The notes under the pieces are model-generated. The model saw nothing but the letters and a program-made list of their open reading frames with translations. It was not told the origin of the DNA and did no database searches. Positions 9,304 to 18,299 of a stretch of DNA of 64,000 nt are shown piece after piece (positions within the stretch are counted from its first letter, which is position 1; every line of letters begins with the position of its first letter). The translations under genes and the position numbers were made by a program. Source of the stretch: Carpediemonas membranifera (taxonomy: Eukaryota; Fornicata). The stretch is taken from the NCBI GenBank assembly GCA_019828565.1, contig JAHDYR010000012.1, positions 1,364,001 through 1,428,000 of the forward strand. Direction: 5' to 3'.

Positions 9304-9865
9304 ATGGTGAACAAGAGAATGCTAATGGATGTCAGAAAGCTCCAGATGGGCAGTTACAAGGTACATATGAATGGCGATAGGCTTGATGATTTCGTTTGTG
9401 CCCCTGATCAGTCTAACGCAGTACGTCTGGTTTGATGGACCAAAAGAGAGCCCCTATGAAGGCGGCAGATGGAAAGTACACGTCCAGTTGCCCGAGAATT
9501 ATCCGTATCGTTCGCCCTCGATCGGTTTCACGTCGAGGATATTCCACCCAAACATCGACGAGGCATCAGGCTCCGTCTGCCTCGACGTGATCAACCAGAC
9601 ATGGTCCCCAATGTATGGTTTGAACAACATCTTCGACATCTTCCTCCCGCAGCTGATGCTCTACCCAAATCCCGCAGACCCGCTCAATGGCACGGCGGCT
9701 GCCTTGATGCTCAAGGACCAGCAGGCATACGCCAAACGGGTCAAGGAGCACATGCGGCAGCACGGCACCCTGCTTCTTGAGGCGGACGACGATGCAGACA
9801 CTGATGATGCTGACGCGTCCGAGCTGAGCGACGTGAGCAGCGCGTACAGCTCAGATTCCGACTAA
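9304..9865 (+). CDS. UBE2H: Ubiquitin-conjugating enzyme E2, UBE2H/Ubc8 type (two exons)
   Basis: Exon 1 is 9304-9393 and exon 2 is 9422-9865, joined across a 28-nt intron to give 177 residues. The product matches UBE2[47 protein letters not shown] with catalytic Cys83 (Cys87 in human), and [10 protein letters not shown]. An acidic Asp/Ser C-terminal tail is present, as in Ubc8/UBE2H. It transfers ubiquitin from E1 to substrates; in yeast and animals it works with the GID/CTLH ligase. Without splicing the frame would lose its N-terminal helix ([11 protein letters not shown]), so the intron is well supported by the protein alignment. Confidence 0.92.
9394..9421 (+). other. 28-nt spliceosomal intron in UBE2H
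   Basis: Begins GTTTGTG and ends GTCTAACGCAG. Removing it joins GATGATTTC to TACGTCTGG in frame and restores the E2 fold. The CTAAC branch-like element lies directly against the CAG acceptor, as in metamonad introns. Confidence 0.85.
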
Positions 9866-10105
9866 CCTTCATCGGCTTTGAAAGCGTATGAACGGACTCA
9901 TAAATATGCGGCGCGTTTCGACTTCGGCGAAGTCAGGAGAGCAGCTGCCGTGGGATCAAAAATCAATCGAATTGCGATCCCCATCATATTGATCAACAAG
10001 CGATGGGCCGTCTCATGCCAGACTTTTTTCATCCTATTTACGTGATTTATGTGATTTATGGGATTGTGCACAGAGTCGCGTGTTGAGCGTGTCTGAACTT
10101 AATGC
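9866..10105. other. Intergenic, possible poly(A) signal only
   Basis: No gene is seen. ATAAATAT at 9900-9907 lies 35 bases after the UBE2H stop; the same word follows two other stops in this window. Confidence 0.3.
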
Positions 10106-10160
10106 ATGGGAGAAAGCACAGTCACGACAAACGTTGCATGTGGATCTCTGTATATTCTAT

Positions 10161-10169
10161 CAGTTTATG
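10161..10169 (+). promoter_or_regulatory. CAGTTTATG word upstream of the 277-residue gene
   Basis: Lies about 120 bases before the chosen ATG at 10286 and matches the word before the 2H phosphoesterase gene. Weak evidence. Confidence 0.2.
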
Positions 10170-10285
10170 CCTCTTCGCTCGAGAAGCAAGTTCTTAAGCC
10201 TCGAAAGACGACCATTTTTCGTGCTGCGTCGCGTGCGCCGCTCTCACAGCAGCCAAAACCCACAAATCCAGCTCCTGCTCCAAGT

Positions 10286-11119
10286 ATGGATCCGCCCTCC
10301 GAGCCAAACCCCGAAAATCCGAAGCGAGAACGCAAAACGCCATCGAGAAATAGCAGGGCTCTGGCCAACAAGGATTCCCGTGGCAACAAGACGAAGTCCT
10401 TGAACAGAGCCGTTGAAATGTGCAATACTGTGCTGAAGGACCGCGGCGTCGTCATCCGGGGCACCAAGTGGGAGCAACTCATCTACCTCTCCTGCGCCTA
10501 CACCACCATCGCCGGAGAAAGCGCCCACCTTGCACCCTTCCTCGCCATCATGGACGACCTCAGGGAGTGCTCCTACGTCTGCGCGGATCTTGAGTTCAAG
10601 GCCCGTTTTTGCGCCATCGTGGACCAGTTCGAGCACTTTATCCCGGTCCAGCAGACCACCGCCAGCACGGAGCCGTCAGAGTTGTTCATACGGATCGAGG
10701 AGCACTACGACGAGATCGACCTTGGCTTTGACGGCCGCTCGGCCTATGTGAAGGAGCGGAAGTACACCGACCAGCGCACGGCCGTCCGCATATGGGTCTC
10801 CTCTGCCGTGGCTGCCCAGGCACTGGTTCTCGTCTCGGAGCAGGACACGTTGAGGACGTACATGAAGGAGAACGCGGCACGAAAGGTTGGCCATAAGTTT
10901 GCTGTGAAGCAGAAGGAAGTGATCGACTGCATCCGGGTCCGCCTCGAGGCCATGCTCGGACCCGAGATCGCGGGGGTCGAGCCGATCGTCGAGACACCAC
11001 GGGTACAGAAGATCATCGAGGGCGACCAGCCCCCAGCCCTGTCGCAGGCCCCGGCGGTAGTGGGGCCCGCAGCAGGTGAGCCAGAAGAGGAGGAGCCGTA
11101 CGTGGCACGGATAACATGA
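10286..11119 (+). CDS. Unrecognised 277-residue helical protein
   Basis: No family recognised. The N-terminal 45 residues are Pro/Lys/Arg-rich and probably disordered (MDPPSEPNPENPKRERK). Residues about 50-240 are predicted helical by eye, with LNRAVEMCNTVLKDRGV, KWEQLIYLSCAYTTIAGE and RTAVRIWVSSAVAAQALVL. The last 45 residues are Pro/Glu-rich. No signal peptide or membrane segment is visible. The open frame runs back to 10106, but the residues before the Met at 10286 do not look native. Codon use matches the flanking host genes. Confidence 0.65.
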   Translation: MDPPSEPNPENPKRERKTPSRNSRALANKDSRGNKTKSLNRAVEMCNTVLKDRGVVIRGTKWEQLIYLSCAYTTIAGESAHLAPFLAIMDDLRECSYVCADLEFKARFCAIVDQFEHFIPVQQTTASTEPSELFIRIEEHYDEIDLGFDGRSAYVKERKYTDQRTAVRIWVSSAVAAQALVLVSEQDTLRTYMKENAARKVGHKFAVKQKEVIDCIRVRLEAMLGPEIAGVEPIVETPRVQKIIEGDQPPALSQAPAVVGPAAGEPEEEEPYVARIT

Positions 11120-11322
11120 TACACGGTATGATAAATATCAATGTGCGTGGGTTGACCCTGTCGTTCAGCAAGCAGGGCGAGACTGCGGTCCGCCGTTCTT
11201 AGCTATCCGAGCGCATGAAGCAAGTTTAGTGAACAGTGTGTATGAATATGCTGAGGAACTTCTGTTGATGAGAGTATTGCTCTTGACTGTACTCTTGACA
11301 CGTCAGGCCGTGTCACAGTTTC

Positions 11323-11331
11323 GCAGTTTTA
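11323..11331 (+). promoter_or_regulatory. GCAGTTTTA word directly before the cyclophilin gene
   Basis: Lies 16 bases before the ATG at 11347. A possible initiator or leader element related to the other GCAGTTTA sites. Confidence 0.25.
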
Positions 11332-11346
11332 GGACCAAAATCTGAA

Positions 11347-11931
11347 ATGAACAAGATCTTCTTCAGTTTGGTTCTTGTGGCCCTTGTCGCCGGCGTTTTT
11401 GCCGAGCCTCGTGTTACTAACCGTGTCTACTTTGACATCAGCATCGGAGACGAACCGATTGGACGTATCGTCATGGGTTTGTTCGGCGATGTCGTTCCCA
11501 AGACCGCTGAGAACTTCCGTGCCCTTTGCACTGGCGAGAAGGGCTTCGGTTACGAAGGGTCCATCTTCCACCGTGTCATCTCCTCCTTCATGATCCAGGG
11601 CGGCGACTTCACCAACTTCAACGGCACCGGCGGCAAGTCCATCTACGGCCCCCGCTTCCCCGATGAGAACTTTGATATCAAGCACTTCGTTGGCGCTCTT
11701 TCCATGGCTAACGCCGGCCCCAACACCAACGGCTCGCAGTTCTTCATCACGACTGCCAACACTCCCTGGCTCAACGGCAAGCACACCGTCTTCGGCAAGA
11801 TCATGGAGGGCATGGATATTGTGAAGACCATCGAGGCGACCCAGACGGACCGGATGGACAAGCCCCTCAAGGAGGTCAAGATCGTGGCCAGCGGCGAGCT
11901 CATCGACAGCACCCCCACCGACGAGTTGTAA
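11347..11931 (+). CDS. ER-resident cyclophilin (peptidyl-prolyl isomerase B type)
   Basis: 194 residues. A clear signal peptide ([18 protein letters not shown]) is followed by a complete cyclophilin domain: [20 protein letters not shown], the active-site [16 protein letters not shown] (catalytic Arg, Phe and Gln), the [20 protein letters not shown] block, and the cyclosporin-contact Trp in [13 protein letters not shown]. The C-terminus is TDEL, a likely KDEL-type retrieval signal. It catalyses cis-trans isomerisation of prolyl bonds during folding of secretory proteins. ATAAATAT-type sequence is not seen here, but the downstream gap is short. Confidence 0.94.
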   Translation: MNKIFFSLVLVALVAGVFAEPRVTNRVYFDISIGDEPIGRIVMGLFGDVVPKTAENFRALCTGEKGFGYEGSIFHRVISSFMIQGGDFTNFNGTGGKSIYGPRFPDENFDIKHFVGALSMANAGPNTNGSQFFITTANTPWLNGKHTVFGKIMEGMDIVKTIEATQTDRMDKPLKEVKIVASGELIDSTPTDEL

Positions 11932-12124
11932 AGAGTATTATGAATGTGTGGCATGGGGTGCCTGCTTGAAGGCATTGTCTTGTCAAGCGAGGCGACCCCC
12001 GTGTGTGGATGGCAGGATAAGGCTGTAGAATGATGATAACGGCGGGTTTATAGGGCACACCCACTGGAATGCTGGCATAGCCGACCGCATTCAGTACGTC
12101 AACCCGATTGATTTGGGCTATGCG

Positions 12125-12132
12125 TAAACTGC
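12125..12132. promoter_or_regulatory. TAAACTGC word before STI1 (inverse of GCAGTTTA)
   Basis: Lies 41 bases before the ATG, in reverse orientation relative to the sites before the 2H phosphoesterase and cyclophilin genes. Listed only because the word recurs. Confidence 0.15.
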
Positions 12133-12172
12133 ACATCGAATTGATCTTCGCCGCAGACAAGCACAAGACACG

Positions 12173-13888
12173 ATGTCGGCAGAAAAGAAAGCTCTTGGCG
12201 TAGCCGCCTTCAGTGCTGGAAACTACGCTGATGCTGAGAAGTATTTCACTGAAGCTATTGAAATGGACCCCACGAACCACCTCCTCTTCGGAAACCGCGC
12301 TGCGGTGTTCGCTAAGGTTGGCAACTACGAGAAGTCTCTTGCTGATGCGCAGCGCTCTGTTGAGATTGCCCCGAATTATGCCAAGGGCTACAACCGCGTT
12401 GCCACCGCCTACCAGTATCTCAACAAGGTCGACGAAGCCATCGAGGCCGTCGAGAATGGCCTCAAGGCCTGCCCCGGCGACGCCTCTCTCACCCAGCTCG
12501 GCGACCAGCTTCGCCAGTCGGCCATGAGCGGCGCCATCATGGGCCTCTTCCAGCAAGCATTCGCCAGAGACCCCAGCCTCGCCCAGGATGCCGAGGTCTC
12601 CGGCCTCATGCAGGAGATGCAGTCCCAACCCCACCGCATCGGCGAGTTCATGCAGGACCCCCGCATGCGGCGTGTGGCATCCGTTGCCCTGAGCGGCATG
12701 ACCGGCCCCGACCAGGCCCAGGCCCAGGAAGGCGTCAGGACCTGCCCTAGGACAGGCAAACCGTGCGGATGTGCCCACCACGACGACCACGAGTGCCACT
12801 GCCACGAGGCCCCGCGGTCTGCTCCTGAGCCCACACCCGCCCCGGCGGCCGCCCCCCAGCCCGAGCCGGAGCCTCTCAGCGAGGAGGAGAAGCTCAAGCA
12901 GGAAGCTGATGCCGTGAAGGACGAGGGCAACAAGCTGTACAAGGCGCGCCAGTTCGACGAGGCTATTGCGAAGTACGACGCGGCCATCTCAATACTGGAC
13001 CTCAGCGCCTTCCACCTCAACAAGGCTGCGGTGTTCATGACCATGGACCGTCTCGAGGAGGCGATGGCCGAAGCGAAGGAGGCTGAGCGTATCGCGTGGG
13101 ACCGTCGTGACACGCCCCTCCAGAAGAACAAGTGTCTCACCCGTATCGGCGCCATCCTCGAGAAGATGGACCGGCTGCCCGAGGCGATCGACATGTACAA
13201 CAAGGCGCAGCTGGAGCACCGCGAGAAAACTACGCTGGCGAAGCTGCGGGCCGCGGAGAAGCGGCTGCGTGTGTGGAAGGAGGAGCAGTACAAGGACCCA
13301 GAGAAGGCCGCCGAGGCCAAGGCAGAGGGAAACAGGCTCTTCTCCGCGCAGGATTACCCCGCCGCGATTAAGGCGTTTACCGAGGCGATCAAGCGGGACC
13401 CGTCGGTGGCCATTTACTACAGCAACAGGGCTGCCTGCTACCTGAAGCTCATGGAGTACCGCCTGGCCGAGCAGGACTGCGAGAAGGCGCTGGAGATCGA
13501 CCCCAACGCAGTGAAGGCCCTCCTACGTATGGGCAGGGCGCAGTTCTTGACCAAGCGCTACCACAAGTCCCTCGACACATTCCAGAAGGCCGCGGCGCTC
13601 GATGGAACTAACCAGGAGGTGCAGCAGGGCCTTAACGACACCGCCCAGCAGATTATGCGGCTCCAGACTGGCCAGATGCCCGCCGACGAGGTCGCAATGG
13701 TCCGGGAGGCGTCCCTCCAGGACCAGGAGGTCAAGGACATCGTCGAGGACCCCGCGATGGCCCAGATCCTCCAGAGCATGGCCAACCCGCAGGCCATGCA
13801 AGAGCACATGAAGAACCCCCTCATCGCGGCCAAGATCTCCCGGCTGATTGCCGCGGGTATGGTCCAGACGGGGTCCCAGCCCATGTAA
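12173..13888 (+). CDS. STI1: Hsp70-Hsp90 organising co-chaperone STI1/HOP
   Basis: A 571-residue protein with the full HOP order: TPR1 (residues about 4-110, starting KALGVAAFSAGNYADAEKYFTEAI), DP1 (about 115-180, ending DPRMRRVASVALSGM), TPR2A (about 240-355), TPR2B (about 375-495, EGNRLFSAQDYPAAIKAFTEAI) and DP2 (about 510-571, with DPAMAQILQSMANPQAM and IAAKISRLIAAGMV). It bridges Hsp70 and Hsp90 through their EEVD tails in the cytosol. Odd feature: the DP1-TPR2A linker (about 189-213) is a dense Cys/His cluster (CPRTGKPCGCAHHDDHECHCH) followed by a Pro/Glu stretch, which looks like a metal-binding insertion. The last 168 coding bases and the downstream region are duplicated exactly at 16591. 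Confidence 0.95.
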   Translation: MSAEKKALGVAAFSAGNYADAEKYFTEAIEMDPTNHLLFGNRAAVFAKVGNYEKSLADAQRSVEIAPNYAKGYNRVATAYQYLNKVDEAIEAVENGLKACPGDASLTQLGDQLRQSAMSGAIMGLFQQAFARDPSLAQDAEVSGLMQEMQSQPHRIGEFMQDPRMRRVASVALSGMTGPDQAQAQEGVRTCPRTGKPCGCAHHDDHECHCHEAPRSAPEPTPAPAAAPQPEPEPLSEEEKLKQEADAVKDEGNKLYKARQFDEAIAKYDAAISILDLSAFHLNKAAVFMTMDRLEEAMAEAKEAERIAWDRRDTPLQKNKCLTRIGAILEKMDRLPEAIDMYNKAQLEHREKTTLAKLRAAEKRLRVWKEEQYKDPEKAAEAKAEGNRLFSAQDYPAAIKAFTEAIKRDPSVAIYYSNRAACYLKLMEYRLAEQDCEKALEIDPNAVKALLRMGRAQFLTKRYHKSLDTFQKAAALDGTNQEVQQGLNDTAQQIMRLQTGQMPADEVAMVREASLQDQEVKDIVEDPAMAQILQSMANPQAMQEHMKNPLIAAKISRLIAAGMVQTGSQPM

Positions 13889-14098
13889 GCATGTAAATCG
13901 TTCCGTAGATGACGAGTGTTGAGCGGGGTGCCTCTTGTGCGTCATGTCCCTGTGATCTGATCCAAGATATGGTACCACATTTTGTATCTCAAGATTGATG
14001 GAGTGACATCACTAACCGAGCATATTCGGGTGCTGTATGAAGGTCATGTAGCACCACAGTGGCTGTTAGTGGTGTCACTTCACCAACCTGAAATGCGT
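13721..14098 (+). repeat. 378-bp segment, copy 1 (STI1 3' end and flank)
   Basis: Spans codons 517-571 of STI1, the stop, and about 210 bases of flank. By eye it is identical to 16591-16968, with sequence diverging abruptly at both ends. The spacing of 2,870 bp puts the S-adenosylmethionine synthetase and TRM112-like genes between the copies. Confidence 0.95.
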
Positions 14099-14583
14099 GG
14101 TCATTAGTGCCAAAGCATCACACCCTAATCCAGCACCCGATGTCTACCATTGACGACACGAGGCCGTCGGTGTCATACGTGGCGAGGATAACCGTGGTTG
14201 CCTCATTGGTAGCTGCCATATGCGGTGGGCCAACCCTGATTGTCAGCAGATTCTAGTGCAATCAGGATGACTTGGGAGTATAAACCGCAGAGACGGGTTT
14301 CCTGACGCTGTATTGGCGTCCACCAGTAGCTATACAGGCAGTTTCCCTGCCCGCCATCATTGATACGGCCGCCCATCAATATCACGATTTCTGGATTGAA
14401 TCTGCAGGAGAAAATCGCAACCCAAGTCATACGTTCCCGTCGTCATTTTTCTACATTTAATTGCCATTTAGGAGTCTATTCATGCGCCCCAACGTCGGCC
14501 ATCGTTTGATTCGGGATCGCGCAAAAAGTCGAATTTTTTTTTCATGCTGCAGGCCAGTGAAGCGAGTGAAAGAGCCCGAGCGC
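14099..14583. other. Intergenic region, nothing recognised
   Basis: Multiple stops in all frames. It contains runs such as TTTTTTTT just before the S-adenosylmethionine synthetase start but no gene or RNA that I can support. Confidence 0.4.
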
Positions 14584-15861
14584 ATGGTATTCTACTTTTC
14601 GAGTGAAGCTGTTGGTGAAGGCCATCCTGATAAGATCTGTGACCAGATTTCGGATTCCATCCTTGACGCCTGCCTTGCCCAGGATCCCAATTCGCGTGTT
14701 GCCATTGAAACTTGCTGCAAAGGCAACAGCATCACTCTCAACGGTGAGATCTCCACCCTTGCGAACATCAACTACATGGAGATTGTCCGCGAAACCGTGA
14801 AGAAGATTGGATACGACTCTGCGGAGAAGGGCCTCGACCCAGACAACATTGTGTACTCCATCAACGTCTCTGCCCAGTCCCCCGACATTGCGCAGGCCGT
14901 GGACAAGAAGATGAGCAACGTTGTCGACCGTACCAAGCTCCTTGGCGCCGGTGACCAGGGCATCATGTTCGGCTATGCCACCGACGAGACTGCGGAACGT
15001 ATGCCCCTCACCCACCAGCTTGCCATGAAGCTGATCATCCGCCTCAGCCAGGAGCGCCGTGGCGTCGACTGGTGCGACCGCATCTTCCCCGATTGCAAGG
15101 CGCAAGTGTCTGTCCGTTACGAGGGCCGCTCGCCCATGTCCGGCCACATCAAACCGCTCAAGGTCGATAACGTGGTCATCAGCACGCAGCACAACAAGAA
15201 CACCGATCTGAACGAGCTTCGCGACCTCCTCCGCAAGATCATCGCAGAGGTTCTCGGCGACCTGTTTGTGCCCGAAGACGTCAAGGATGAGAGCGGCAAG
15301 GTCATCTCGAAGGCCACCGAGCTCTACCTCAACCCCTCGGGCCGTTTCATCATCGGCGGGCCCGCTGCTGATGCCGGCCTCACAGGCCGCAAGATCATCG
15401 TCGATACGTACGGTGGCTGGGGCTCCCACGGCGGCGGCGCGTTCTCCGGCAAGGACAGCACGAAGGTGGACCGGTCTGCATGCTATGCCGCCCGATGGAT
15501 TGCCCGCTCGCTCGTGGACAACCGGCTGTGCAACAGGGCCCTCATCGAGCTCTCGTACAGCATTGGTATCACCCACCCCACCTCCATCTGCGTCGAGGAC
15601 TTCGGCACGTCTAAGTGCGGCCCCGAGAAGCTGCTTGAGATCGTCAACGCGAACTTCGACCTCTCCCCGGCCAATATCATCAGTGAGCTGCGTCTGACTG
15701 ACCACAAGGCCGTCAAGTACTACCAGACGGCGAGGTTCGGTCACTTTGGCCACCACAACCTCCCCGGATCAGAGACGGCGTTCCCTTGGGAGGTTTCCAA
15801 GGAACTTAAGGGTCTTGAGGGGGTGGAGCTCGTCGACCTGGCAGATATTACGAGGCGTTAG
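14584..15861 (+). CDS. S-adenosylmethionine synthetase
   Basis: 425 residues. Signature motifs are present: FSSEAVGEGHPDKICDQISD at the N-terminus (ATP/methionine loop), GAGDQGIMFGYATDET (the GAGDQG signature), and GGGAFSGKDSTKVDRSACYAARWIA (the GGGAFSGKD signature). It makes S-adenosylmethionine from ATP and methionine, in this region next to a TRM112-like partner of SAM-dependent methyltransferases, though neighbourhood means little in eukaryotes. The frame is open upstream to 14461, but the Met at 14584 begins the conserved domain; a run of eight T just upstream argues against the longer start. It is slightly longer than most homologues (380-400). Confidence 0.96.
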   Translation: MVFYFSSEAVGEGHPDKICDQISDSILDACLAQDPNSRVAIETCCKGNSITLNGEISTLANINYMEIVRETVKKIGYDSAEKGLDPDNIVYSINVSAQSPDIAQAVDKKMSNVVDRTKLLGAGDQGIMFGYATDETAERMPLTHQLAMKLIIRLSQERRGVDWCDRIFPDCKAQVSVRYEGRSPMSGHIKPLKVDNVVISTQHNKNTDLNELRDLLRKIIAEVLGDLFVPEDVKDESGKVISKATELYLNPSGRFIIGGPAADAGLTGRKIIVDTYGGWGSHGGGAFSGKDSTKVDRSACYAARWIARSLVDNRLCNRALIELSYSIGITHPTSICVEDFGTSKCGPEKLLEIVNANFDLSPANIISELRLTDHKAVKYYQTARFGHFGHHNLPGSETAFPWEVSKELKGLEGVELVDLADITRR

Positions 15862-15949
15862 AGTTAAATGTTCGGGACAAGTTTTTTATGATTATGCAGG
15901 TTAAGGACTGTAGGCTGGAGAGATGGTTACACTATGCATGATCGGGCTC

Positions 15950-16394
15950 ATGAGATGCCCTCTTGCTGACACACATGAGGTACAAGATCTTATGAACGAG
16001 AAGAAGCTTGTTGTGGAGCATGGTTTGTGTTTTCCATTGATTTCTCTCATATAGACGACAAGCTGCAAATTGTGGATCTTGAGAACCACCAGACCTTCGT
16101 CCCCGGTTTCATCCGCACGATCTGCGAGCGCATTGGCTACGATAACGTCGAGAACTACATCCGCACGGTCAGTCGCACATCATTTCACTAACGCAGCTTT
16201 TCACCGTCCCCGAGGGCTTTCCCCACCTCACAGAAGAGTCCATAGCCGACGAGGAGGTCGCTATGTTCCTCCATGAGCACATGCTCAACAAGGACATCGT
16301 CTTTGGCAGTGTCCGCTGCCCCGAGTGCGGCGCGGCGTATGCCGTGAAGGAATCCATCATTCACATGCTCGACGACGTCAGCACGGCCCACTAA
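15950..16394 (+). CDS. TRM112-like methyltransferase activator (three exons, tentative)
   Basis: Model: exons 15950-16022, 16055-16167 and 16197-16394, giving 127 residues; a start at 15992 would give 113. The C-terminal block GSVRCPECGAAYAVKESIIHML matches the Trm112 zinc motif region (CxxC-G-x-x-Y-x-I-x-x-GIPNML), and FVPGFIRTICERIGYDNV resembles its FNP-F helix. Trm112 is a small zinc protein that stabilises several tRNA, rRNA and release-factor methyltransferases. The second intron is convincing (CACTAACGCAG acceptor); the first is less certain. The true N-terminus is unclear because the expected MRLLTHN-type start is not obvious. Confidence 0.55.
16023..16054 (+). other. Probable 32-nt intron 1 of the TRM112-like gene
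   Basis: Starts GTTTGTG, the same donor as the UBE2H intron, and ends CATATAG. It restores the frame between VVEH and DDKLQIVDLE. It lacks a CTAAC element, so it is less secure than intron 2. Confidence 0.5.
16168..16196 (+). other. 29-nt intron 2 of the TRM112-like gene
   Basis: Starts GTCAGT and ends TTTCACTAACGCAG. Removing it joins NYIRT to LFTVPEG in frame. The last nine bases, CTAACGCAG, are identical to the UBE2H intron end. Confidence 0.8.
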
Positions 16395-16590
16395 GGCAGT
16401 CACAGGACCGGCAGGGTAAATATTATATCGGCCGTTGATTGGGTGGTGGAGAACGTCGTTGTGGAGTTCCTAAGAGCCTTTGAACGCAGCGCCCGCAAGG
16501 GCAATGTGGCGCGTGTTGATATTTGCAGACAGGGTGCATGTGAGGCAATGCATGAGGCCGTGATCCGTGTCGAGGTCATTGACGCAGATA
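16395..16590. other. Short gap; possible truncated - strand C-terminus
   Basis: On the - strand a 40-residue open stretch ending GAAFKGS reads into the duplicated block at 16591 and is cut off there. It may be the end of a host gene destroyed by the duplication, but I do not recognise it. Confidence 0.2.
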
Positions 16591-16968
16591 GACCAGGAGG
16601 TCAAGGACATCGTCGAGGACCCCGCGATGGCCCAGATCCTCCAGAGCATGGCCAACCCGCAGGCCATGCAAGAGCACATGAAGAACCCCCTCATCGCGGC
16701 CAAGATCTCCCGGCTGATTGCCGCGGGTATGGTCCAGACGGGGTCCCAGCCCATGTAAGCATGTAAATCGTTCCGTAGATGACGAGTGTTGAGCGGGGTG
16801 CCTCTTGTGCGTCATGTCCCTGTGATCTGATCCAAGATATGGTACCACATTTTGTATCTCAAGATTGATGGAGTGACATCACTAACCGAGCATATTCGGG
16901 TGCTGTATGAAGGTCATGTAGCACCACAGTGGCTGTTAGTGGTGTCACTTCACCAACCTGAAATGCGT
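16591..16968 (+). repeat. 378-bp segment, copy 2 of the STI1 3' end
   Basis: An exact copy of 13721-14098. It encodes the DP2 domain of STI1 (about 55 residues ending GSQPM) without the rest of the gene, so it is a dead gene fragment. It lies directly beside the nested retrotransposon cluster. Confidence 0.95.
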
Positions 16969-17279
16969 TGTTACCGCCTTCATGGACGATGGGGCGCGTT
17001 AGAGCGTGGCTGTGTCGTGGAGTCGCCAGTAGGGGCGGCGCTGGTGGAGCGGTGGGGGTGTTGAGGGGAAGGACACCCTCCACCTCGATCTGCTCGACCC
17101 CGTCTGTCACCACTGCGACAAGGGGTACTTGGTCAGTGGTACGGCCCCCATGGCGTGGGACTTAACCCGTGATCCCGCCTGGCTGGCTGGGCCGGATGCC
17201 TTTGGGAAGGCGCTCTTGATCTCAGGGAATTCATCTGCGCACCAAGCAAGGCCGAACTGGTTCGGCTTGTTGATCATGA
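16969..17279 (-). pseudogene. Left flank of element C, probable relic J
   Basis: Sequence between the STI1 duplicate and the left LTR of C. On the - strand a 56-residue open frame begins MINKPNQFGLAWCADEFPE and stops at 17107; no family is recognised. Because C is inserted with the duplication ATGA (17276-17279 and 30984-30987), this stretch was once contiguous with 30988 onward, so it belongs to the same old unit as the gag-like ORF there. Confidence 0.4.
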
Positions 17280-17340
17280 TGTGCCGGGGCGAAGAGATTG
17301 GAACATTTACATAAACTGCGGACGTGGATGCCTTATGACA
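17280..17340 (-). repeat. 3' LTR of element C (61 bp)
   Basis: Identical to 30923-30983. The pol stop codon lies inside it. CATAAACTGC at 17310-17319 reads GCAGTTTATG in the element's sense direction. Confidence 0.93.
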
Positions 17341-18218
17341 TCCTACCCCCCTTAAGCTTGAGCTTGTGGGACTTGAGGTAGTCACGTGCCGCAGTGACGT
17401 GGCGGAGCCCGTCAGCGGGTTCCCATGTGGGATCGTAGTCGCCCTCCCAGCAGACGAGGAGCTGCAGTGTGCCGTTGCGGCGACGGTGCTTCTCGATGCC
17501 TTGCACGACGTACGTCTGCTCGTCGGAGGCGGCGAGGTTCTTCAGGCGGCTGAGCCCCGACTTGGTGTTGAAAGGAAGGACCTGGTCTACGTGAGCCATG
17601 AAGGGGGCGCTCTCGAAAAGGTCGACCAGCTGAAGGGTGTTGTTGTCCTTGATGGCGAGAATCTTGAATGGGCCGGCGAAGCCATGCAGCTTTGGGGTCT
17701 TCGTCCGGTTGAGCAGGACGAGGTCGCCTTCCTTGAAGCTAGTCGGCTGGCGGTCGGCGTTGGCCTTGGCGAGGCGCTTGTCTACAGTCTCGCGCTGCTT
17801 CTCGGCCGCCCTAGAGGTCAACTTGGAGAGGTGGGCTCGAAGTAAAGTGATGTAGGCTGAGGCTGAGGCAAGGGGCGAGTCATTGTCGCTCGGTCGGAGG
17901 ATTCTAGCGACTGTGGAGCTGGGGTCGAGTTGGTCTCCATACAGCATGGCGTGGGGTGTGACCCCAGTGGCGCTGCAGGTGGTTGTGTTCAGCAGCAGCT
18001 GAACTACCGGAAGGAGGTCGCTCCAACGGGAGAACTTGTCGAATTGGAGGATCAAACAGCGAAGATGCTTCATGACCTCCGCGTTACGACGCTCTACCAG
18101 CCCATTCGACTGAGGGTGGTAGGGGAGGTGAATTGCTGGGTGATGTCCGCGCTTTCGAGCAGGGCCTTGACGACGTTGCCGGTGAACTCAGGCCCGTTGT
18201 CGGACTTGATGAACAGGG
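17333..18218 (-). pseudogene. Element C pol, C-terminal part: integrase end and chromodomain
   Basis: Continues the C polyprotein after the A insertion: the second catalytic Asp region (SDNGPEFTGNVV), then YHPQSNGLVERRNAEV with the catalytic Glu, then the integrase C-terminal GPFKILAIKDNNTLQL, and a chromodomain (YVVQGIEKHRRRNGTLQLLVCWEG-x5-WEP). A one-base frame change near 18140, between the ITQQF and PYHPQ segments, breaks the frame. The stop at 17333 lies within the 3' LTR. Chromodomains of this type direct integration to marked chromatin. Confidence 0.9.
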
Positions 18219-18299
18219 TGTAGCTCTTCTAGGATCCTCAATGAACGAATGAACTGCTTTAACCTGCGGGGCAGACCCAACTATAAATATCACATTACA
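18219..18299 (-). repeat. 3' LTR of element A (81 bp)
   Basis: Identical to 27257-27337. It contains the last codons and stop of pol (18290) and an ATAAATAT word on the + strand. Confidence 0.94.

Noticed and set aside
15975-15992. An alternative TRM112 start reading MRYKIL at 15975
   Set aside because: It resembles the family N-terminus slightly but stops after six codons and would need an intron with no good splice sites.
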